This document shows positions 1 to 9,998 of a DNA stretch of 64,000 nt, one piece after another; the first letter of the stretch is position 1, and the number at the start of each line of letters is the position of its first letter. The translations under genes and the position numbers were made by a program. The stretch comes from Pseudomonas putida. Lineage in GTDB: Bacteria > Pseudomonadota > Gammaproteobacteria > Pseudomonadales > Pseudomonadaceae. The notes under the pieces are model-generated. The model was given only the letters and a program-made list of their open reading frames with translations, ran no database searches and was not told the DNA's origin. The stretch lies in NCBI RefSeq assembly GCF_004357765.1, contig NZ_SMTE01000012.1, positions 1 through 64,000 of the forward strand, read 5' to 3'.

Positions 1-268
1 TGATGGTTATGTAAGACTTCAGGTGTTGTCACCTATGTGAACGAACTTTTGTGTAACCCATGAGGGTGACCCGTACAGGAAGGGGCTAGTAGCGCCGCTA
101 CATCCTTCGGATCAGCCACCCAATCACAGAGCCCCAATCCCAAATCCCCAACCCCACCCCGCCAACCCCACCAACCCGTGAAGAACCCAAAAACGGGACT
201 GCCAGCCTTGCCTAAGGCCCGATGATCGGGCACCGTGCCGCTACGCCGAATCATAAGGATACAAATTC
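1..268. other. Upstream region of nhaB
   Basis: No convincing gene is seen here. The stretch holds the 5' region of nhaB, whose ribosome site AAGGAT lies about 6 bases before the ATG at 269. A C/A-rich tract (about 115-185) has no long stem. I see no riboswitch-like fold, although other nhaB-type leaders could carry one. Confidence 0.5.
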
Positions 269-1771
269 ATGTCACATTCCCTAGCCGGCACATTGGCCCA
301 CGGTTTCCTGGGTCAGTCGCCCCGCTGGTACAAGGCGCTGATTGCCCTGTTCCTGGTGCTCAACCCCTTGCTGCTCACCACTGCAGGCCCCGTAGCCGCA
401 GGCTGGACACTGGTGATCGAGTTCATCTTCTGCCTGGCCATGGCGCTCAAGTGCTACCCGCTGATGCCCGGCGGCCTGCTCTTGATCGAAGCGCTGCTCC
501 TGGGCATGACCTCGCCGGAGGCTCTGTACGAGGAACTGCTGCACAACTTCCCCGTGATCCTGCTGCTGATGTTCATGGTCGCCGGCATTCACTTCATGAA
601 GGAACTGCTGCTGTTCGTGTTCTCGCGCATCCTGCTCGGGGTCCGCAGCAAGGCCGCGCTGTCGCTGCTGTTCTGCGTATTGTCGGCGTTCTTGTCGGCG
701 TTTCTCGATGCCCTGACCGTGACTGCCGTGATCATCAGCGCCGCTGTCGGTTTCTACGCCGTTTACCACCGTGTCGCATCGGGTACCAACCCACGCGAGG
801 ACAGTGCCGTGGACAGCGACCAGCGTATTCATGGACTGCATCGCGACGACCTCGACCAGTTCCGCGCCTTCCTGCGCAGCCTGCTGATGCACGGTGCCGT
901 CGGTACCGCACTGGGGGGTGTCTGCACCTTGGTCGGCGAACCACAGAACCTGCTGATCGGCCATGAGATGAGCTGGCATTTCGTCGAGTTCTTCCTCAAG
1001 GTGGCACCGGTGTCGCTGCCGGTACTGGCTGCCGGCCTGGTCACCTGCGTGCTGCTCGAGCGCTTTGCCCTGTTCGGCTACGGTACCCGACTGCCGGAGA
1101 ATGTCCGCCAGGTACTGGCAAACTGCGCCAAGGAAGACGACGCGGCACGAACCCAGGCCCAGCGACTGGCGCTGTGGGTGCAGGGTCTGGCGGCGCTGGT
1201 CCTGATCGTGTGCCTGGCCCTGCATGTGGCCGAGGTGGGCCTGATCGGCCTGATGGTGATCGTGCTCATCACCGCCTTCACCGGCATCAACGACGAGCAC
1301 CGCCTGGGCCGAGCGTTCCAGGACGCCATGCCGTTCACCGCACTGTTGGTGGTGTTCTTCGCGGTGGTAGCTGTGATCCACCAGCAGCAGTTGTTCACCC
1401 CTCTCATCGAATGGGTGCTGGCCCTGCCGGCCGAGCAACAGCCGGGCATGCTGTACCTGGCCAACGGGGTGCTGTCGGCCATCAGCGACAACGTGTTCGT
1501 CGCTACCATCTACATCACCGAGGTCAAGCAGGCCTTCCTCCAGGGCAGCATGAGCAAGGAACACCTCGAAACCCTGGCCGTGGCGATCAACACCGGCACC
1601 AACCTGCCCAGTGTCGCCACGCCCAACGGGCAGGCCGCGTTCCTGTTCTTGCTGACCTCGTCGATTGCACCGCTAGTGCGGCTGTCGTACGGGCGCATGG
1701 TCTGGATGGCGCTGCCGTATACCTTGGTGATGGGCGGTCTGGGCTGGTGGGCGGTGACCTACTGGCTGTGA
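269..1771 (+). CDS. nhaB: Na+/H+ antiporter NhaB
   Basis: Inner-membrane sodium/proton antiporter that exports Na+ in exchange for protons and supports salt and pH homeostasis. The 500-residue length and the start [18 protein letters not shown] are typical of NhaB, and about 12 hydrophobic segments span the protein. The segment around residues 205-230 ([19 protein letters not shown]) and the C-terminal [20 protein letters not shown] stretch are hallmark conserved motifs of the family. The gene stands alone; the lipocalin gene follows after about 67 bases. No frameshift is visible. The assignment is based on recalled family similarity and is firm. Confidence 0.95.
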   Translation: MSHSLAGTLAHGFLGQSPRWYKALIALFLVLNPLLLTTAGPVAAGWTLVIEFIFCLAMALKCYPLMPGGLLLIEALLLGMTSPEALYEELLHNFPVILLLMFMVAGIHFMKELLLFVFSRILLGVRSKAALSLLFCVLSAFLSAFLDALTVTAVIISAAVGFYAVYHRVASGTNPREDSAVDSDQRIHGLHRDDLDQFRAFLRSLLMHGAVGTALGGVCTLVGEPQNLLIGHEMSWHFVEFFLKVAPVSLPVLAAGLVTCVLLERFALFGYGTRLPENVRQVLANCAKEDDAARTQAQRLALWVQGLAALVLIVCLALHVAEVGLIGLMVIVLITAFTGINDEHRLGRAFQDAMPFTALLVVFFAVVAVIHQQQLFTPLIEWVLALPAEQQPGMLYLANGVLSAISDNVFVATIYITEVKQAFLQGSMSKEHLETLAVAINTGTNLPSVATPNGQAAFLFLLTSSIAPLVRLSYGRMVWMALPYTLVMGGLGWWAVTYWL

Positions 1772-1838
1772 TCGTCAGCCGCACTTTTGCCCGTGCCGCG
1801 CGGTCGAAATTCACGTCCCCCTTGCAAGGAGTTTGATC

Positions 1839-2387
1839 ATGGCTCTGCGTACCGCCCTGCTTCTATCCTGTATCAGCCTGGCACTGGTCGGTTGCGCCGG
1901 CTCCGCCGATGAAGCGCGCAACCCACCCACCACTCAGCAGGTCGACCTGCAGCGCTATCAAGGCACCTGGTACGAGCTGGCTCGGTTGCCGATGTTCTTC
2001 CAGCGCAACTGCGTGAAGTCCCAGGCGCACTATGCCCTGCGCGAAGACGGCCGCATCGATGTGACCAATGTCTGCCAGGAAAAGGACGGGCAGACCAATG
2101 CAGCCCACGGCACCGCCGAGCCCCAGCAAGCCGGCAAGACCGACAAGCTGTGGGTGCGCTTCGACAACTGGTTCAGCCGCCTGGCGCCGAACCTGACCAA
2201 GGGCCAGTACTGGGTGCTGTACCACGACGCGGACTATCGCGTGGCGCTGGTCGGCCACCCCAATCGCGAGTACCTCTGGCTGCTGTCACGGACCGAAACG
2301 GTCAGCGACCAGACCCGTGAACGCTTGCTGAGCATCGCCCGTGAACAAGGCTATGACACCAGCAAGCTGATCTGGCGCCAGCAGTGA
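1839..2387 (+). CDS. Outer-membrane lipoprotein lipocalin (Blc family)
   Basis: Bacterial lipocalin of 182 residues, expected to bind a small lipophilic ligand at the outer membrane. It has a lipoprotein signal with lipobox LVGC (Cys19), then the family signature GTWYELARLP near residues 42-51 and the C-terminal strand motif YLWLLSRT. The ATG at 1839 is preferred over a TTG two codons earlier because AAGGAG ends 7 bases before it. Asp20 rule residues are absent (Ala-Gly follow the Cys), so transport to the outer membrane is expected. It is probably a single gene with rnz just downstream. Confidence 0.9.
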   Translation: MALRTALLLSCISLALVGCAGSADEARNPPTTQQVDLQRYQGTWYELARLPMFFQRNCVKSQAHYALREDGRIDVTNVCQEKDGQTNAAHGTAEPQQAGKTDKLWVRFDNWFSRLAPNLTKGQYWVLYHDADYRVALVGHPNREYLWLLSRTETVSDQTRERLLSIAREQGYDTSKLIWRQQ

Positions 2388-2444
2388 GCCGCTTGAGGGC
2401 GCCATTGGCCTACAATGGCGCCCCCAAGCGTTAAGGAATTCGCC

Positions 2445-3386
2445 ATGGACCTGCAGTTTCTGGGCACCTCGGCCGGCGTGCCCACCAAGGCCCGCAATGT
2501 CAGCGCCACTGCCGTCATCGAGGCCAGCGGTCGGCGCTGGTATCTGGTCGATTGCGGCGAAGGCACCCAGCATCGCCTCTTGCATTCGCCCCTTTCGTTG
2601 CGCGACCTGAGCGGCATCTTCATCACCCATGTGCACGGCGACCATTGCTTCGGCTTACCGGGGTTGCTGGCCAGTGCCGGAGTGAGCGGGCGCAGCGAGC
2701 CGCTCGACCTCGTGCTGCCCGCTGCGCTGCATGAGTGGCTGCGCCTGAGCCTGACAGCCAGCGACAGCTACCTGCCTTTCGAGTTGCGCCTGCATGCGCT
2801 GGAGGGCTTCTGCGGCTGGCGCAATGCGGTGCTGCAAGTGGAGACCGTGCAGCTGTCGCACCGGGTGCCCAGCGTCGGTTATGTGTTCAGCGAGCTGAAC
2901 CCGGAACCCCGCCTGGATATCCCGCGCTTGGAAGCCGATGGCGTGGCGCGGGGGCCGTTGTGGGGGGAACTGGCCAGGGGCCAGAACGTGGTGCATGAAG
3001 GCCGGACCTTGCAGGCTGCCGACTACCTGCGCGCTTCACGTCCGCCACGGCGGGTGATCGTCTGCGGCGATAACGACCGTCCTGAATTGCTCGCCGAGGT
3101 CGCCCGCGACGTGGATGTGCTGGTACACGAGGCCACGTTCACCGAGCCGGTCGTCGCCCGCTCCGGCCTGACCTGGGGCCACAGCACGGCAGCCCAGGTG
3201 GCGCGCTTCGCCGAACTGGCCGGGGTGCGCAACCTGGTGCTGACCCACTTCAGCGCCCGTTACCCAAGCCTGGAGAGCATTGCTCAGGAAGCCCAGGCGC
3301 ATTACCGGGGCAACTTGACGCTGGCGCGGGACCTGCAGCGCTATCACCTGGATCGCGACGGATGCCTGGTCGCGGCTCAAACGTAG
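2445..3386 (+). CDS. rnz: Ribonuclease Z (short form)
   Basis: Metallo-beta-lactamase-fold endonuclease of the RNase Z/ElaC family, which processes tRNA 3' ends. It is 313 residues, the usual short-form length. The zinc motif HVHGDH lies at residues 62-67; later metal ligands are seen in [16 protein letters not shown] and VLTHFSARY. The ATG at 2445 ([15 protein letters not shown]) is chosen because it matches the family N-terminus and follows AAGGA. An in-frame codon at 2415 would add ten residues with no homology. The stop overlaps the end of the convergent GH15 gene by 10 bases. Confidence 0.93.
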   Translation: MDLQFLGTSAGVPTKARNVSATAVIEASGRRWYLVDCGEGTQHRLLHSPLSLRDLSGIFITHVHGDHCFGLPGLLASAGVSGRSEPLDLVLPAALHEWLRLSLTASDSYLPFELRLHALEGFCGWRNAVLQVETVQLSHRVPSVGYVFSELNPEPRLDIPRLEADGVARGPLWGELARGQNVVHEGRTLQAADYLRASRPPRRVIVCGDNDRPELLAEVARDVDVLVHEATFTEPVVARSGLTWGHSTAAQVARFAELAGVRNLVLTHFSARYPSLESIAQEAQAHYRGNLTLARDLQRYHLDRDGCLVAAQT

Positions 3387-5188
3387 TCGCCCGCCCCTGA
3401 AGCAGCCCGGTCGCGCACAGGACACTGGGCCCGATGCAGGTTGAGTGCGGTGTTGATGATGCCGATATGGCTGAACGCCTGGGGGTAGTTGCCCAGCATG
3501 CGCTTGCCCGCCGGGTCGTACTGCTCGGCCAGCAGCCCCACGTCGTTGCACAAGCCCAGCAGGCGCTCGTATAGCGCCTGGGCCTGTTGCTGGCGGCCAA
3601 GCAGCACGTAGACATCCGCCAACCAGAACGAACAGACCAGAAAGGTACCTTCGCCTGGGGTCAGGCCATCGCTGCAGCTGTCGGTGTCGTAGCGCAACAG
3701 CAGGCCGTTCTTCAGCAGGCGCTGCTCGATCTGCGCCAGAGTCTCGACGAAACGAGGGTCGTGGGCAGGAAGAAAGCCGGTCAGGGCGATCTGCAACAGG
3801 CTGGCATCAATCTCGTCGGAACCGTAGGCCTGCACGAAATACCGCCCCGTGGCGTCCAGGCCGTGACTGCAGACCTCGTGGTGAATCTGGTCGGCGATCT
3901 GCCGATAGTGTCGTCCCTGCTCGCGGCCCTCTTCGGTGGTCTCGGCCAGGCCTGCGGCCCGGTCGAACGCGACCCAGGCCATGACTTTCGAGTGCACGAA
4001 CTGCTGAGGGCCACCCCGCACTTCCCAGATGCCTTCGTCCGGCTCGCGCCAGATGCGCTCCAGGTACGGCAGGATCAAACGGGCGATGGAGGCGCTGCGT
4101 GGATGACGCGGCAGGCCTCCCTTGATCGCCTGGCTCATGGCATCGGCCAGCTCGCCGAAGATATCCAGTTGCAGTTGCTGGGCCGCGGCGTTGCCTACGC
4201 GTACCGGTTGCGAGTGCTCGTAGCCGGCAAGCCAGGGCAACTCGAACTCATGCAGGTCGCGCTCACCCGCCAGGCCGTACATGATCTGCATCTGCTCGGC
4301 GTTGCCGGCCACCGAGCGCAGCAACCACTCGCGCCAGGCCTGGGCTTCATCGAAATAGCCCAGGTTCATGAACGCCAGCAAGGTCATGGTGGCATCGCGC
4401 AGCCAGCAGAAGCGGTAGTCCCAGTTGCGCTCGCCACCCACCCGCTCGGGCAGCGAGGTGGTCACGGCGGCCACGATGCCGCCGGTCGGTGCGTAGGTCA
4501 TGGCCTTGAGGGTCAGCAACGAGCGTCGCACCCCGGCACTGTAGGGGCCGACGTCCGGGCATCGGGCGGCGAAAGCCTGCCACTGGGCGATGGTCTGCTC
4601 CAATGCACGCTCGATGTTGCAGTCCGGTTGCACCGGCAGATGCGAAGGTTGATGGCGCAGGCTGAACACCTGACGCTCGCCGGCACTGACGCGAAACCGC
4701 GCCACGGTGTGGTGATCCATACCGTGGGCCTCGACCGTGCTGCACAACAGCAAACGGTCGGGACCGGCGACGGCGCTGAGGGTCAGCGGGTCGAGCTTTT
4801 CCACCCAGGGCACGCTGCGCCCGTAGTCGAAGCGCATCACCAGATCCATTTCGAAGTTGATCTCGCCCGACAGGCCCTCGACGATGCGCACCACCGAATT
4901 GACCTCGCCCAGCGGCATCAGGTCGAGCACCCGGGCACGGCCACCGGCGGTGACCCAGGTAGTTTCCAGCACCAGTGTGTCGTCCAGGTAGCGGCGCGTG
5001 CTGCGCTCGACGTCATCGCTGGGCGCCAGACGCCAACGGCCGTTTTCCTCATTGCCGAGCAACGCTGCGAATACCGCCGGAGCGTCGAAGCGCGGCAGGC
5101 ACAGCCAGTCGAGGGAGCCGTCACGGCTGACCAGGGCGGCACTGCGGCAATTGCCGAGCAAGGCGTAGTCTTCGATTGGAGCAGGCAT
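3377..5188 (-). CDS. Glycoside hydrolase family 15 protein (glucoamylase/trehalase-like)
   Basis: Cytoplasmic protein of 603 residues in the GH15 family, which hydrolyses alpha-glucosides such as maltodextrin, and in some members trehalose. The N-terminus [21 protein letters not shown] is the standard start of bacterial GH15 enzymes. The catalytic-domain motif [12 protein letters not shown] is present mid-protein and the GLLAEQYDP segment, with a likely catalytic Glu, is near the C-terminus. It is the last gene of a gnd-zwf-GH15 run, 36 bases after zwf. That suggests a link between glucan or trehalose turnover and the pentose phosphate pathway. The substrate cannot be read from sequence. Confidence 0.88.
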   Translation of the reverse strand: MPAPIEDYALLGNCRSAALVSRDGSLDWLCLPRFDAPAVFAALLGNEENGRWRLAPSDDVERSTRRYLDDTLVLETTWVTAGGRARVLDLMPLGEVNSVVRIVEGLSGEINFEMDLVMRFDYGRSVPWVEKLDPLTLSAVAGPDRLLLCSTVEAHGMDHHTVARFRVSAGERQVFSLRHQPSHLPVQPDCNIERALEQTIAQWQAFAARCPDVGPYSAGVRRSLLTLKAMTYAPTGGIVAAVTTSLPERVGGERNWDYRFCWLRDATMTLLAFMNLGYFDEAQAWREWLLRSVAGNAEQMQIMYGLAGERDLHEFELPWLAGYEHSQPVRVGNAAAQQLQLDIFGELADAMSQAIKGGLPRHPRSASIARLILPYLERIWREPDEGIWEVRGGPQQFVHSKVMAWVAFDRAAGLAETTEEGREQGRHYRQIADQIHHEVCSHGLDATGRYFVQAYGSDEIDASLLQIALTGFLPAHDPRFVETLAQIEQRLLKNGLLLRYDTDSCSDGLTPGEGTFLVCSFWLADVYVLLGRQQQAQALYERLLGLCNDVGLLAEQYDPAGKRMLGNYPQAFSHIGIINTALNLHRAQCPVRDRAASGAGDYV

Positions 5189-5224
5189 CGAGTCTCCTTG
5201 GTTGAATGCCGGGGATGGCGGGCA

Positions 5225-6742
5225 TCAGCTGCGGTTACGGCCCAATGGCTGCCACTCGCGCTTGTCCTTGGCCAGAAGGTCGTCGGCCGCCTTCGGCCCA
5301 TCTTGCCCGGCGGGGTATTCATGCACCTCACCGCCCTTGGCCCAGGCCTGCAGGAACGGCTGCACCGCGCGCCAGCCGTTCTCGATGTTGTCGGCCCGCT
5401 GGAACAAGGTCTGGTCGCCGGTCAAGCAGTCGTAGATCAGGGTTTCGTAGCCGGTGGCCGGGGTCATGTTGAAGTAGTCCTTGTAGGCGAACCCCAGCTC
5501 GACGTTTTCCACCACCACTTCAGGCCCCGGCCGCTTGGCCTGAATGGCGAAAGCCATGCCCTCGTCGGGCTGGATCTGAATCCTCAGGAAGTTGGGCTTG
5601 GGTCGCTCCAGGGCCGACTGGCGGAACTGGGCATAGGGTGCCGGCTTGAAGCAGATGACGATCTCGGTGTCGCGCACGCTCATGCGCTTGCCGGTACGCA
5701 AGTAGAACGGCACCCCGGCCCAGCGCCAGTTGTCGATCATCACCTTGAGCGCCACGTAGGTTTCGGTCTGGCTGTCGGCTGCCACGTTGGGCTCCTGGCG
5801 ATAACCGGGCAGACGCTTGCGCCCCTGCTTGCCGGCGCTGTATTGACCGCGCACGGAGTTTTTCAGCGCCATGGTCGGCGACCAGGGGCGCACCGCGCCG
5901 ATGACCTTGGCCTTTTCACTGCGCACGGCATCGGCGGCGAACGCCGCCGGTGGCTCCATGGCCACCATCGCCAGCAACTGGAACAGGTGATTGGGCACCA
6001 TGTCGCGCAGCGCGCCGGTGCTGTCGTAGAACGCGCCGCGGGTCTCCACACCGACGGTTTCGGCGGCGGTGATCTGCACGTGGTCGATGTAGTGGTTGTT
6101 CCAGAACGACTCGAACAGGCCGTTGGAAAAACGGCTTACCAGGATGTTCTGCACCGTTTCCTTGCCCAGGTAGTGGTCGATGCGGTAGATCTGCCGCTCG
6201 CCCATGACCTTCAACAGGCAGGCATTGAGCGCCTCGGCACTGGCCAGGTCGGTGCCGAAGGGTTTTTCCACCACCACCCGGCGAAAACCCCCTGCGGACT
6301 CATCGAGCAGGCCAGCCTGGCCCAGGCGCTGGGCCACTTCAGGAAAGAACCGCGGCGCGGTGGCCAGGTAGAAAATCGCGTTGCCATGGCGGGTGGCATC
6401 GATGCGCTTGGCCAGAGCGGCATAGGTCTCGGGGTCGAGGAAGTCGCCGGTCTGGTAGTCCAGGCACTTGGCCAACCGCGCCCAGCGTTTCTCGTCCAGG
6501 CACTTGCCGGCGCAGTCACCAGCCTGATCGCGCTCGCGCATGAAGCCATACAGGTGCTCGACGAACCCCTCGCGGTCCGAGGCGTTGTGGTCGACGCCGA
6601 CGATACGCAGGTTGCGATCCAGCAGGCCGTCGCGGCTGAGGTTGTACAGCGCCGGCATCAGCAGGCGCTTGACCAGGTCGCCGCTGGCGCCGAACAGGAA
6701 CAGCGTGCACGGCGGCGCAGTGGGCGGCTTGCGTGGATTCAT
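5225..6742 (-). CDS. zwf: Glucose-6-phosphate 1-dehydrogenase
   Basis: Oxidises glucose-6-phosphate to 6-phosphogluconolactone with NAD(P)+ and feeds the Entner-Doudoroff and pentose phosphate routes. The protein is 505 residues. The dinucleotide-binding motif [11 protein letters not shown] is near residue 18 and the active-site signature RIDHYLGKE near residue 190. The ATG overlaps the gnd stop by 4 bases, so it is translationally coupled. Fluorescent pseudomonads carry several zwf paralogues. This one, next to gnd rather than hexR/pgl/eda, corresponds to the secondary copy (zwfB-like); that correspondence is inferred from context. Confidence 0.95.
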   Translation of the reverse strand: MNPRKPPTAPPCTLFLFGASGDLVKRLLMPALYNLSRDGLLDRNLRIVGVDHNASDREGFVEHLYGFMRERDQAGDCAGKCLDEKRWARLAKCLDYQTGDFLDPETYAALAKRIDATRHGNAIFYLATAPRFFPEVAQRLGQAGLLDESAGGFRRVVVEKPFGTDLASAEALNACLLKVMGERQIYRIDHYLGKETVQNILVSRFSNGLFESFWNNHYIDHVQITAAETVGVETRGAFYDSTGALRDMVPNHLFQLLAMVAMEPPAAFAADAVRSEKAKVIGAVRPWSPTMALKNSVRGQYSAGKQGRKRLPGYRQEPNVAADSQTETYVALKVMIDNWRWAGVPFYLRTGKRMSVRDTEIVICFKPAPYAQFRQSALERPKPNFLRIQIQPDEGMAFAIQAKRPGPEVVVENVELGFAYKDYFNMTPATGYETLIYDCLTGDQTLFQRADNIENGWRAVQPFLQAWAKGGEVHEYPAGQDGPKAADDLLAKDKREWQPLGRNRS

Positions 6743-7722
6743 TCGGCTTTCTTCTCGACGTGGCCGCCAAAGCCCAGGCGCATGGCCGAAAGGATCTTGT
6801 CGCCGTAGGTGCCCTGCTGCTGGCGCGAGCGGAAGCGGGCGAACAAGGCACTGGACAGCACCGGCACCGGCACGGCCTGCTCGACGGCAGCATCGATGGT
6901 CCAGCGTCCTTCGCCGCTGTCGGACACCGAACCACTGAACTGTGTCAGTTGTGGATCGGCCACCAGGGCATCGGCGGTGAGGTCGAGCAGCCAGGAGGTC
7001 ACCACACTGCCTCGGCGCCAGACTTCAGCGATTTCAGCCACATTGAGGTCGAAGCGCTGGTCCTCCGGCAGTTCGTTGCCGCCTTTGCTGCGCAGCAGGT
7101 CGAAGCCTTCGGCATAGGCCTGCATCAGGCCGTACTCGATGCCGTTGTGCACCATCTTCACGTAGTGCCCGGCACCGGGCGGTCCGGCATGGATGTAGCC
7201 GTGCTCGGCGCGCTGGTGCTCGCCCTCGCGCCCCTGGGTGCGAGGAATGTCGCCAACACCTGGGGCCAAGGCCTTGAACAAGGGCTCCAGGCGCTCGAAC
7301 ACGTCCTTCTCGCCCCCGATCATCATGCAGTAGCCCCGTTCCAGACCCCACACTCCCCCGGAGGTACCGACGTCGAGGTAATGCAAGCCGCGTGTGGCCA
7401 GCTCGCCCGCCCGGCGGACGTCGTCCTTGTAGAAGGTGTTACCGCCGTCGATGATCGCATCGCCCGGCTCCAGCAGCTCGGCCAGCTGGGCGATGGTCTG
7501 CTCGGTCGGCTCGCCCGCCGGCAGCATCACCCACACCGCGCGCGGTGCCTTGAGCTTCTGCACCAGCGCGCCCAGGTCGTGCGCGCCCTGGGCGCCTTCG
7601 CCCTCCAGCGCGGTCACCGCGTCACGGCTGCGATCATGGACCACGGTGCGGTGGCCGGCGCGCATCAAGCGCCTTGCGATATTGCCGCCCATGCGGCCCA
7701 GCCCGACGATTCCCAGTTGCAT
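6739..7722 (-). CDS. gnd: 6-phosphogluconate dehydrogenase, decarboxylating (short type)
   Basis: Converts 6-phosphogluconate to ribulose-5-phosphate and CO2. The 327-residue length fits the short, usually NAD-preferring class rather than the 470-residue E. coli type. The Rossmann motif [13 protein letters not shown] is at residues 6-18. The substrate/catalytic segment [16 protein letters not shown], with the catalytic Lys, lies mid-protein. The start is placed at MQLGIVGLG (7722). An upstream in-frame ATG at 7743 adds seven residues that do not belong to the fold. First gene of the gnd-zwf-GH15 operon. Cofactor preference is inferred from length only. Confidence 0.93.
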   Translation of the reverse strand: MQLGIVGLGRMGGNIARRLMRAGHRTVVHDRSRDAVTALEGEGAQGAHDLGALVQKLKAPRAVWVMLPAGEPTEQTIAQLAELLEPGDAIIDGGNTFYKDDVRRAGELATRGLHYLDVGTSGGVWGLERGYCMMIGGEKDVFERLEPLFKALAPGVGDIPRTQGREGEHQRAEHGYIHAGPPGAGHYVKMVHNGIEYGLMQAYAEGFDLLRSKGGNELPEDQRFDLNVAEIAEVWRRGSVVTSWLLDLTADALVADPQLTQFSGSVSDSGEGRWTIDAAVEQAVPVPVLSSALFARFRSRQQQGTYGDKILSAMRLGFGGHVEKKAE

Positions 7723-7930
7723 GAGCCGATGCTCCCCTTTCACGAAAAATTAGATGACAACACAGTTCAGGTTTTCAGATTAGTCCAGCGTACCGCACGA
7801 GGGTTCAGCGACGAACGGCGAGACAACCATAAACAAAAAAGTTCCCATCGCCTTGGAAAGAATTCACAATGCGCGCCGCATGAAGCGTCTAAGCTTCAAC
7901 TGTCACCAGCCAAAACCGCGAGGTGTATTC

Positions 7931-8098
7931 ATGGGTACCTACATGCCTGCCACTCCAACCCAGACCCTCTATGTCTCCGTGCGCCGCGACGAACTGCGTC
8001 AGTTGAAGGATGAGCGTGACCAGTTGCGCCTTCAAGTCGCCCAGCTGAGCATGCTGCTGGAGCAAAAGCGCGCTGACGACAAATCCGTCAGCCTGTAA
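7931..8098 (+). CDS. Small coiled-coil protein of unknown function
   Basis: A 55-residue, highly charged protein. After a short polar N-terminus it contains a heptad-like helix (RRDELRQLKDERDQLRLQVAQ) that should form a coiled coil. There is no signal or membrane segment. The ATG at 7931 follows GAGGTG with good spacing; the in-frame ATG at 7853 has no ribosome site. It stands alone, divergent from gnd. I know similar short ORFs as conserved hypotheticals in Pseudomonas, but no function. Confidence 0.65.
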   Translation: MGTYMPATPTQTLYVSVRRDELRQLKDERDQLRLQVAQLSMLLEQKRADDKSVSL

Positions 8099-8407
8099 GT
8101 AACCTCCCCTCCTGCGTGGGAGCTGCCCTGGCTCCCACCCGACCGCAGCGCCTCCCTGCAGTAAACCGCCGTAACTGAAGACGATTCACGAATTCGGAAG
8201 TCCCCACTACCCGGCGCTACTGAGCGTGGGATCGCGGGTCAGACGGGCGAACGCCGCCTGCGACCGGTGAATGTATCTATTTGTGTACGAACTGCAACCG
8301 GACACACAACTCGGCAACAGCTGCCCACGGCAGACACAGACGGGATACAGCGTTCCTCTTTACTGGCTGGCATCAACCGCACCGATGCCCACGCAAGGAG
8401 ACGCACG
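8099..8407. other. Intergenic region with one REP-like hairpin
   Basis: This 309-base gap separates the small coiled-coil gene from the exported hydrolase. At 8116-8138 the arms GTGGGAGC and GCTCCCAC form a perfect 8-bp hairpin with a 7-base loop, the core of a Pseudomonas REP sequence. It may also end transcription of the small gene. Apart from the ribosome site AAGGAG at 8395-8400 I see no other feature. Confidence 0.5.
8116..8138. repeat. REP-type palindrome
   Basis: Perfect 8-bp inverted repeat GTGGGAGC / GCTCCCAC around TGCCCTG. The same GTGGGAGC head occurs in REPs at about 40281, 52045 and 52992. Confidence 0.6.
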
Positions 8408-9460
8408 ATGTTCGCCAGCCACCCCACCACCGCCCCGTCCGCGCCACGCCGCCTGACCCGCGCAGCCCTATTCGCCTGTGCCCTGTTGCCGCTCGGCCTG
8501 GCCGCCACCGGCAGCACGTTGGCAGCATCCGCAGCTCCCACGGTCTCGTCCAGCAGCCAGGACACCTTCGGCCCGCTCAAGCACATCAAGGCCGGCGTGC
8601 TGGATGTGGCCTACGTCGAGCAGGGGCCGGCCGATGGCCCGGTGGTGATTCTGCTGCATGGTTGGCCATACGATATCCATAGCTTCCAGGAGGTCGCCCC
8701 AACCCTGGCCGCCAAGGGCTACCGGGTGCTGGTGCCGTATGTGCGCGGTTATGGCCAGACCCGTTTTCTCTCCGCGCAGACCCCGCGCAATGCTCAGCCT
8801 GCGGCACTGGCCAGCGACCTGATCGCGTTCATGGACGCCCTGCATGTGCAGCGCGCCGTGCTCGCCGGTTTCGACTGGGGTGCACGCACCGCCGACATCG
8901 TCGCGGCGCTTTGGCCGGAACGGGTCAAGGCCCTGGTGTCGGTCAGCGGTTACCTGATCAGCAGCCAGGAAGCCGCCAAGGCACCGCTGCCACCGAGTGC
9001 CGAATTGCAGTGGTGGTACCAGTACTATTTCGCCACCGCCCGAGGCCAGGCCGGCTATGCCGCCAACCGTCACGCCTTCGCCAAGCTCATCTGGCAGATC
9101 GCCTCGCCCAAGTGGGCATTCGACGATGCCACTTTCGAACGCAGCGCCAAGGCCCTGGACAATCCCGACCAGGTCGCCATCACCGTGCACAACTACCGTT
9201 GGCGCCTGGGCCTGGCCCAGGGCGAAGCGCAGTACGACCCGCTGGAAGCCAAATTGGCCAAGCTGCCGAGCATCAGCGTGCCGTCCATCACCCTCGAAGG
9301 CGATGCCAACGGCGCCCCACATCCGCCAGCCGAGGCCTATGCCCAGCGTTTCAGCGGCAAGTACGAATACCGCCTGATCGCCGGCGGCATCGGCCATAAC
9401 CTGCCGCAAGAGGCGCCGCAGGCCTTCGCCAAGGCAGTGGTGGACGCAGATCATCTTTGA
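8408..9460 (+). CDS. Exported alpha/beta hydrolase, epoxide-hydrolase-like
   Basis: A 350-residue alpha/beta hydrolase with an N-terminal export signal: arginines near residue 15, then a hydrophobic run ending near ALAASAAP. The oxyanion motif LLHGWPYD is followed by the nucleophile elbow GFDWGA, where the nucleophile position is Asp, as in epoxide hydrolases and haloalkane dehalogenases. The catalytic His is in GGIGHNLPQEAP. The start at 8408 is set by AAGGAG; upstream in-frame ATG codons lack a site and would bury the signal peptide. Periplasmic location and a detoxifying role are inferred; the substrate is unknown. Confidence 0.85.
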   Translation: MFASHPTTAPSAPRRLTRAALFACALLPLGLAATGSTLAASAAPTVSSSSQDTFGPLKHIKAGVLDVAYVEQGPADGPVVILLHGWPYDIHSFQEVAPTLAAKGYRVLVPYVRGYGQTRFLSAQTPRNAQPAALASDLIAFMDALHVQRAVLAGFDWGARTADIVAALWPERVKALVSVSGYLISSQEAAKAPLPPSAELQWWYQYYFATARGQAGYAANRHAFAKLIWQIASPKWAFDDATFERSAKALDNPDQVAITVHNYRWRLGLAQGEAQYDPLEAKLAKLPSISVPSITLEGDANGAPHPPAEAYAQRFSGKYEYRLIAGGIGHNLPQEAPQAFAKAVVDADHL

Positions 9461-9791
9461 ACGGCAAGGCGCAGCAACCGGGTCAATTGCTACAGCAAGT
9501 TTCACCTGCCAGGCGAAACTCTTCGCGCACGATCCGTGCGGGCCTGGCGGGTGAAGCACCCATTCCATTTCAGCGCGGCCCAGGACTACCGGGGCCTGCG
9601 TTTCTTCGCTCAGATTCACGAACGGAAACAGATCTCACACCTGAATGTAGGAATGGTTAACCTACCGCTGTAGGCCGGATGACCAACTTGCGAAATGCCT
9701 GTATGAAACCCCAGTTCCGAGCCCGACTTTCGAGCTGTTAGGGTCCGCGCTTCCTACAACGGCACGGATGCCCACGGCAAAGAGAAACAAC
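9461..9791. other. Intergenic region with a long hairpin
   Basis: This 331-base gap holds an extended stem-loop just after the hydrolase gene (9501-9555, listed separately). No ORF with a ribosome site is seen until 9792. No other repeat or promoter can be supported. Confidence 0.5.
9501..9555. other. Extended hairpin, candidate terminator or small RNA
   Basis: Arm TTCACCTGCCAGGC (9501-9514) pairs with GCCTGGCGGGTGAA (9542-9555), 14 positions with one G-U. Inside it sits a second hairpin, CGCAC/GTGCG (9526-9540). There is no T-run, so a simple intrinsic terminator is doubtful. A REP-like element or a structured transcript are alternatives. Confidence 0.4.
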
Positions 9792-9977
9792 ATGGAACAT
9801 TTTCACGAAGCAGCACGCGGGCTGCAGAAAACCCTGCTGGACCTGCGCCGCTCCCGCGACCGCCTGCTGGCGGATGGCGAACTGGAAAAAGCCGCGGCGC
9901 TTGGCCTGCAGATCAGGCAGATGGAGCAGATGCTGAGCAACCTGCCGCCAGCGCTGCGGCCAGCGACCTTGCAGTAA
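9792..9977 (+). CDS. Small helical protein of unknown function
   Basis: A 61-residue protein predicted to be mostly alpha-helical and charged (LQKTLLDLRRSRDRLLADGEL), with a proline-rich end. It has no signal peptide. The start at ATG 9792 is preferred to the ATG at 9768 because an AAAGAG stretch lies just upstream and the extra N-terminus is low-complexity polar. The gene is convergent with glcC. I recall similar short conserved hypotheticals in Pseudomonas, but no role. Confidence 0.6.
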   Translation: MEHFHEAARGLQKTLLDLRRSRDRLLADGELEKAAALGLQIRQMEQMLSNLPPALRPATLQ

Positions 9978-9998
9978 ACCTCCGACGCGCTCGTCCGC

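Noticed and set aside
3587-6808. A 1073-residue plus-strand open frame opposite the GH15 and zwf genes
   Set aside because: It is antisense to two strongly supported enzymes. Its composition (rich in Gly, Gln, His, Leu, Val) reflects GC-biased reverse-strand codons, and it has no ribosome site or family resemblance.
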